This document shows, piece after piece, positions 31,684 through 35,886 of a stretch of 35,886 nt of DNA. Below the pieces are notes generated by a model. It was not told the DNA's origin, did no database searches, and was given only the letters and a program-made list of their open reading frames with translations. Each line of letters begins with the position of its first letter. Within the stretch, counting starts at the first letter, position 1. Where the stretch lies: NCBI GenBank assembly GCA_934295165.1, contig CAKRAT010000016.1, positions 1 to 35,886 on the forward strand, written 5' to 3'. The position numbers were made by a program, and so were the translations under genes. The stretch is from an uncultured Dorea sp. (GTDB lineage Bacteria; Bacillota; Clostridia; Lachnospirales; Lachnospiraceae).

Positions 31684-32946
31684 CTACTGTTTCGTCAGTT
31701 CAAATAAACTGCTTTCATGTCCCATCCCTTTCAGAATGTCATCATCAACATACAAAACAGCCGATATATCATGCAGCGGACCAGACAAGTGCTTTTCAGG
31801 CTCATCAATCCAGTCACCTGCTTTCATTGCAATAGTTAATCCCTCTGGGACAAATTCACCTTCCACTTCATAGCTTCCGGGTTCATCCCATTTGCTCGAT
31901 CCATATGGTGTATAACTATAGGTTCCCTTAATATTATTGCCATCCACTTCTGTAATATTAAGATTAACGGTTCCATTTCCGCCACCTTTTCGATATGTTC
32001 CCTTCCACTCGCCCTGCAAATCTGCAGAAGCAAATGTTAATTCCGGTTCAATCTGGCTGCAGTTCCATGTGCCATTCTCAAAGATATAATCTGCATTGAT
32101 GGATACATTGAAAATCGCATGTCCTTTAACCAGCTTCGCGCTGCATTGAAGGGACTGTTCTGTCCCTTTATACTGGGATATCTGCTTGTCAACACTGAAA
32201 TCCTCCATCTGATCTTTTGAAATTGTTATTTTCTGAATTGCCCCTGAAACTCCATATTTTATTTCCGGATATTGAATGTCATCCACCACGCGCTCCATAC
32301 TGACATCTAAAGCTTTATCTTCTTTAACCTCTGGCCTTAACGAATACTTTTCGGAAAGGCTGCTGAGATTCCAGGCCTTGTCAAATGTATAATCAGCTAC
32401 CAACGTTCCACTGACACTTTCAATTTCTCCATCAAGCACAATGTCCATCGTTATCTGATCGGTCTTTTTCTCTAAATCCGTATTCTGACTTTTAATCGTT
32501 AACTGCGAAATTTCACTGTCAAGAATCTCCCAAGCTTGGTTATCTACCGTAATTGTCTTCCCTACCAAATTCGAACGAAGATCAGCCTCTTTCACTCCGC
32601 TTAAGGGAATGACATTCCACTTTTCCTGGTCTGCAACCTTATAATCTTCCAATGTCCATCCGGCTTTATCATACAGATAATATGACAAAGTCACTTCCTT
32701 CTCGTAAGACACATCATCCTTTTCCGTAACAATTGTACACCACACCAGATCACTCTTATTCTTCTTATCCGTATCCCTTTTCTCGATAGTCAGACTGTCA
32801 ATTTTCTCCCCATCGTCTAAAAATGCCTTGTCTGAAAATGATTCCAGGTCTTGCTGGATTTCTTCTTCCTTTGGCACACTGCTGCATCCCGCCAGCATCA
32901 GCGTCACTGTCATTATCAGGATTATCATTAATATGCTTTTTTTCAT
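31684..32946 (-). CDS. Cell-surface lipoprotein of unknown function
   Basis: The signal peptide ends in lipobox LAGC (C21), followed by SSVPKEEEIQQDLES. The protein is 420 residues, rich in beta strands, with several repeated 'Y-x-F-x-x-x-W-x-x-S/C'-type segments (DYTFDKAWNLSSL, DYIFENGTWNCSQI), suggesting tandem small beta domains. The end (DLQGEWKGTYRKGGGNGTVN, then GTYSYTP) looks like a lipocalin/calycin-like strand set. GGAGGAG precedes the ATG and a strong terminator follows. Its role is probably in the envelope. Confidence 0.83.
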   Translation of the reverse strand: MKKSILMIILIMTVTLMLAGCSSVPKEEEIQQDLESFSDKAFLDDGEKIDSLTIEKRDTDKKNKSDLVWCTIVTEKDDVSYEKEVTLSYYLYDKAGWTLEDYKVADQEKWNVIPLSGVKEADLRSNLVGKTITVDNQAWEILDSEISQLTIKSQNTDLEKKTDQITMDIVLDGEIESVSGTLVADYTFDKAWNLSSLSEKYSLRPEVKEDKALDVSMERVVDDIQYPEIKYGVSGAIQKITISKDQMEDFSVDKQISQYKGTEQSLQCSAKLVKGHAIFNVSINADYIFENGTWNCSQIEPELTFASADLQGEWKGTYRKGGGNGTVNLNITEVDGNNIKGTYSYTPYGSSKWDEPGSYEVEGEFVPEGLTIAMKAGDWIDEPEKHLSGPLHDISAVLYVDDDILKGMGHESSLFELTKQ

Positions 32947-32971
32947 TAACCTTCTCCTCCTATATCCGGCC

Positions 32972-33946
32972 TTATTTAATCGTCAACGACGCATGGTCAT
33001 TGTACTCACTGAAAAAGTCTCCACCTACCTGAAACATGAAAATGTGATATGCACCAAAAGAAGTTGTTCCCACTTCACTGGCATACTCCGGATGCATCTT
33101 ATCATATACGGACTCCGGTATACTATCATCACTCATGTCAATCACATAAACTTCTGCCATACCGCCATAGCTTTCCTCATCCGGATGATAGTCAAAAACA
33201 TACTTCCTGCACAAAATTCCATTGGTCGACTGATCTTCCTCTGTCATATTCCAATCCCCAATCCACTCTGATGATATATCCACTGAAAAATAATCATTTT
33301 CATAATGTGTCTCTTTGTATTCTTCTTCTGCTGCTTTTTGAGCTTCTTCCTCTGCCTTCTGTTTCTCTGACTCTGCTGCCGCTTCGGCTTTTTTCTTTTC
33401 TTCTTCCGCTGCTTTTTCTTGTTCAGAAATTTCGTTCAGCCGTTTGCCATAACTTTCCATCAACTTCGAAATTTTACCCTGATAATCTTTGTATGCTGCC
33501 TCATCTGACAATGTATAATCTTTTTCAGTATCTATCATTGATAATAACTGAGTCAGATTCTCTTTTGCCTCATTTATTTTTTCTGTGTCTTCCGATTCAT
33601 CCACATGCTCTAACGTATTCTCTTCAAGAATGGTATCATATTCTTTTGTAAATATCCCTTGCATTCCTAAAATAACAGAATCATATTTTCCTGACACTTC
33701 AGGTGTATTATTTTTACTTTGGATATAATCATTTCTTTCATTAACCGTTTTTTTCAGTATATCAAGCTGTTCTTCTCTGCTTTTCGCCGCTGAAAAATCC
33801 GTCCCAATTGCATAAATTTGATTAAACTGCTCCTCAACAGCCGCCTGTTCTGCCGCTCTTTTCAGATACATCAGATATCCGATAATACTAACCAAAAGGA
33901 TAGCAGCAATACCAATAACCACAACCACTTTTTTCTTATTTTTCAT
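32972..33946 (-). CDS. Membrane-anchored coiled-coil protein, paralogue of the 9113-10111 lipoprotein
   Basis: An N-terminal membrane helix (about 7-28) is followed by a helical domain containing KYDSVILGMQGIFTKEYD (87-104), which aligns with the helical part of the Ser/Gly-rich lipoprotein. A highly charged coiled coil (about 175-225, Glu/Lys/Ala) follows, then a C-terminal domain of about 100 residues (NDYFSVDISSEWIGDW ... AYHIFMFQVGGDFFSEY) whose style matches the C-terminus of the 29535-31532 protein. AGAGGAAAG precedes the ATG. It is probably displayed outside the membrane. Function unknown. Confidence 0.8.
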   Translation of the reverse strand: MKNKKKVVVVIGIAAILLVSIIGYLMYLKRAAEQAAVEEQFNQIYAIGTDFSAAKSREEQLDILKKTVNERNDYIQSKNNTPEVSGKYDSVILGMQGIFTKEYDTILEENTLEHVDESEDTEKINEAKENLTQLLSMIDTEKDYTLSDEAAYKDYQGKISKLMESYGKRLNEISEQEKAAEEEKKKAEAAAESEKQKAEEEAQKAAEEEYKETHYENDYFSVDISSEWIGDWNMTEEDQSTNGILCRKYVFDYHPDEESYGGMAEVYVIDMSDDSIPESVYDKMHPEYASEVGTTSFGAYHIFMFQVGGDFFSEYNDHASLTIK

Positions 33947-33971
33947 TCAGTAAACTTTCCTCTGTATTTAA

Positions 33972-35105
33972 TTACTTTTTTCTCTTTTCCCATTCAATTT
34001 CAGCACTTGTTACTTCTCTTCCTGTTCGTCTATCGTATATATGAAATTCCCCTTTTTCAAACTCACTTAAACGACATATATTTCTCGTAACAACTCCATT
34101 ATCCAGCATAATATAGTCATTCATAAATCCATGCGTCTTATAAAGCTTAATGCCTCCAATACAATTTAAATCTGTAATATATGCGCAATTTTCCCTTTTC
34201 TCTTCTTTTTTATCCATCCTCTTCTCCTTCCTGCCTGCAGAATCATCTGAAGTTCTTTCCCTTTTTGAACTGTTATCTTTCCCACCATGAATACTTTTTG
34301 CTGATGCAGATGTTTTTCCACCTTCAGTAATCCCACCCACAAATACCATAAAGCATCCTACAATAATAACTACCATCAATATAACCGCCAATACACTTGA
34401 TAAGAGCGGAACTACATTTTGTAAAAATAACAAAACCAAAGGTACCAGAATCATCGAAAACGCAAATACTAATGCCGTATTTTTCACTACACTGCCATTA
34501 TCTTCGATACGACAAATCAAAAAAATATTTGCCCATGCATAAAGCACTGCAATAATAGAGATCACGGCATATACAATAAAAATCGCGATTGTTGGAACAA
34601 CCGAAACCACGCGATACAATAGTGTCAGTATTTTTTCAGAACACGTTTCAAAAATAGTCTGATTTATATAAAATGTACTAAATCTGCTTCCGAACAAACA
34701 ATCCGTCATAAACACTTGAAAAAGAAGCAAGATTACACTAATCACCAAGGATATTACAAGTCCTTTTTGATTATTTTTTACACATTTATAGAATATAAGG
34801 ATCAATTGCATGCCAACCAAAATAAAAATGACTCTGCCAAAAAAACCATGCACAATCAATCCTGTAGTTCCCGTCGTAAATTTCTCACTATATCCATCAA
34901 ATACGCCATATGTTTTTATGGCATCCATCTGTGCCCCATACCCCCCATTATGTGCAAAGGCGTACTGAGTCACGACTCCATTAATAATTCCAATCAAAAA
35001 AATAACAATAGGGATCAAATACTCCAAACTATTAATCGGATCCACTCTAAAATTCCTGATTGAATCATTTACTTTCCGGCAAATGTCTGCAATTTGTTCT
35101 TTCAT
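33972..35105 (-). CDS. Polytopic membrane protein with cytoplasmic C-terminal domain
   Basis: About six or seven membrane helices lie in the first 260 residues (SLEYLIPIVIFLIGIINGVV; VIFILVGMQLILIFY; LVISLVISVILLLFQVFM; PTIAIFIVYAVISIIAVLYA; LVFAFSMILVPLVLLFLQ; VLAVILMVVIIVGCFMVFVG). A Lys/Glu/Ser linker (about 265-300) leads to a domain of about 75 residues (YITDLNCIGGIKLYKTHGFM ... IYDRRTGREVTSAEIEW). The family is not recognised. GGAGAAAAG precedes the ATG. It is the first gene of the envelope block and is divergent from the Xre regulator, with which it shares an operator-like repeat. Confidence 0.8.
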   Translation of the reverse strand: MKEQIADICRKVNDSIRNFRVDPINSLEYLIPIVIFLIGIINGVVTQYAFAHNGGYGAQMDAIKTYGVFDGYSEKFTTGTTGLIVHGFFGRVIFILVGMQLILIFYKCVKNNQKGLVISLVISVILLLFQVFMTDCLFGSRFSTFYINQTIFETCSEKILTLLYRVVSVVPTIAIFIVYAVISIIAVLYAWANIFLICRIEDNGSVVKNTALVFAFSMILVPLVLLFLQNVVPLLSSVLAVILMVVIIVGCFMVFVGGITEGGKTSASAKSIHGGKDNSSKRERTSDDSAGRKEKRMDKKEEKRENCAYITDLNCIGGIKLYKTHGFMNDYIMLDNGVVTRNICRLSEFEKGEFHIYDRRTGREVTSAEIEWEKRKK

Positions 35106-35179
35106 TTCTTCTTTTCTCCTTCTTACTCACATCTTTATTCATTTATTAACTCTTAATTTTTGAAAGCAGTTCCCCCTCC

Positions 35180-35248
35180 TTTTATTGTCTTGTAAATATA
35201 TTTTATATAGTTGCAAATAATTATACTATAACTATATAAATATTACAA
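35180..35248 (-). promoter_or_regulatory. Promoter and conserved leader of the envelope block
   Basis: TTGTAA (35243-35248) and TATAAT (35220-35225) are 17 bp apart. The leader (35180-35215) is 31/36 identical to that of the lipoprotein gene at 10111. Confidence 0.65.
35203..35239. promoter_or_regulatory. Inverted repeat between divergent promoters (candidate Xre operator)
   Basis: TTATATAGTT (35203-35212) and AACTATATAA (35230-35239) are perfect 10-bp arms, 17 nt apart. They overlap the -10/-35 of the leftward promoter and the -35 TTGCAA (35211) and -10 TATAAA (35235) of the rightward Xre gene. Confidence 0.55.
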
Positions 35249-35276
35249 TCAGAGATATTAAAGAAAGGAGCCCATC

Positions 35277-35597
35277 ATGAAAGATCTTGATTTTGCGCAT
35301 ATTGCAAAAAAACTCAAAAATACACGTATTGCCAAGAATCTGACACAGGAATATGTTGCCAACATCGCCGACGTCAATGTAAGTCATATCAGCAACATTG
35401 AAAATAACCGTGTCAAAGTCTCCCTCTCTACCCTTGTCCAGATGTGCAATGCCCTGGACACCACCGTAGACTTTATCCTCTCTGATGAATACAATGATTC
35501 CATTTCTCCTATTGAGAATGAAATCCTCCACGAACTGCATTCCTGCTCACCAGATACAAAGACAACGATTCTAAAAATCGTCAAAGCACTCCAGTAA
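35277..35597 (+). CDS. Xre/Cro-type helix-turn-helix regulator
   Basis: This 106-residue protein is a typical single-domain Xre repressor. Residues about 8-66 hold the five-helix HTH (IAKKLKNTRIAKNLTQEYVA, then HISNIENNRVKVSLSTLVQM), followed by an acidic hinge and a C-terminal dimerisation helix. AAAGAAAGGAG precedes the ATG. It diverges from the envelope block, and the repeat in the shared promoter is its likely operator, giving autoregulation (inference). It could also act on the similar leader at 10121-10156. Confidence 0.92.
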   Translation: MKDLDFAHIAKKLKNTRIAKNLTQEYVANIADVNVSHISNIENNRVKVSLSTLVQMCNALDTTVDFILSDEYNDSISPIENEILHELHSCSPDTKTTILKIVKALQ

Positions 35598-35611
35598 TAT
35601 GTTTTTCACCG

Positions 35612-35632
35612 GGGCTATTAGTCTAATAGCCC
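35612..35632 (+). terminator. Weak hairpin after the Xre gene
   Basis: GGGCTAT and ATAGCCC (7 bp or more) with a 7-nt loop; no T-run follows on the plus strand. Confidence 0.4.
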
Positions 35633-35723
35633 TATATAAGTGAAATACTACAAATCATTGTTTTTACCTCCAATCTGTAATTTCCAATTTAATTATCATA
35701 CCCTACAATCGTTTATTTCGTAT

Positions 35724-35740
35724 GACAAAAAGTAAGACAA
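35724..35740. promoter_or_regulatory. 17-bp element GACAAAAAGTARGACAA, copy 2
   Basis: This copy lies upstream of the plus-strand gene starting at 35872. See copy 1 at 28022-28038. Confidence 0.4.
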
Positions 35741-35871
35741 GTTCAAAACGCTATTTTCATCAAAATTAAATATTTTTTCATCTACACGTTGCGACAAACT
35801 TTTTACTTCAATCGATATATAATAGTTGCACCACCGGTGAGTTTTGAGTACAATTAAAGGAGAATCTATAA

Positions 35872-35886
35872 ATGTCGCAGGAAAAT
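35872..35886 (+). CDS. First five codons of a plus-strand gene cut by the window edge
   Basis: ATG at 35872 (MSQEN) follows AAAGGAG by 9 nt, and a TATAAT box lies at 35818-35823 with no consensus -35. Nothing can be said about the product. Confidence 0.6.

Noticed and set aside
33049..33651. 200-codon plus-strand frame rich in Leu/His/Pro
   Set aside because: Shadow of the Glu/Lys coiled coil on the other strand; composition typical of antisense of charged repeats.
1..35886. Prophage or integrative element
   Set aside because: No integrase, transposase, terminase, attachment repeats or tRNA insertion site seen; the tRNA-like RNAs lie inside an operon, not at an edge.

Overview
The window looks like chromosome from a gut-type Clostridia, most likely Lachnospiraceae. 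The DNA is moderately AT-rich, Shine-Dalgarno sites are strong (GGAGG, AAGGAG), lipoprotein signal peptides are of Firmicutes type, and there are WYL and Xre regulators. This is inferred from style; no rRNA or other taxonomic marker is present. Nearly every gene is on the minus strand, so transcription runs from high to low coordinates. Only an Xre regulator and the first codons of another gene at the right edge are on the plus strand.

The main content is a very large RNA-repair and RNA-quality-control island (about 1-29.5 kb). Recognisable parts are an RtcB RNA ligase, an RlaP-type nucleotidyltransferase, a HAD phosphatase of the 'Swiss Army Knife' RNA-repair type, five different calcineurin-like phosphoesterases, a PHP phosphoesterase, a PARG-like macro-domain protein, a Band-7/SPFH protein fused by overlap to an NAD-kinase-like protein, a tandem AAA+ ATPase, and a Ro60-like TROVE/DUF2828-vWA protein. 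Directly upstream of the Ro60-like gene are two tandem RNAs with intact tRNA acceptor, D and T arms. In place of a normal anticodon arm plus short variable loop they have inserts of about 65 nt that share an identical 12-nt hairpin core. They are the best candidates for Y-RNA-like partners of the Ro protein.

Layout in transcription order: (1) 35.1-29.5 kb, four membrane, coiled-coil or lipoprotein genes, facing the divergent Xre gene; (2) 29.5-28.1 kb, a WYL regulator ending in a strong terminator; (3) 27.9-25.8 kb, a small helical protein, the two tRNA-like RNAs and the Ro60-like gene; (4) 25.5-20.0 kb, phosphoesterase, PHP, AAA+, a GyrA-fragment protein and the PARG-like protein; (5) 19.8-17.5 kb, HAD phosphatase, a second GyrA-fragment protein, an internally duplicated protein and an 88-residue basic protein; (6) 17.3-15.4 kb, an AT-rich orphan and a lipoprotein; (7) 15.0-13.6 kb, GNAT acetyltransferase and RlaP; (8) 13.2-10.3 kb, an unknown protein, Band-7 and the NADK-like protein; (9) 10.1-9.1 kb, a Ser/Gly-rich lipoprotein; (10) 9.0 kb to the left edge, an operon of phosphoesterases, unknown proteins and rtcB, ending in the start of a probable ABC-type ATPase.

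The feature that ties the island together is regulatory. Five of its operons carry the same 12-bp dyad GYAAG-TT-CTTRY at a nearly fixed distance (13-14 bp) upstream of a TATAAT-like -10 box, replacing a normal -35. This suggests one regulon; the WYL protein just upstream is the obvious candidate regulator (inference). Repeated terminator/promoter cassettes and duplicated leaders show that the island grew by duplication and shuffling of intergenic units.
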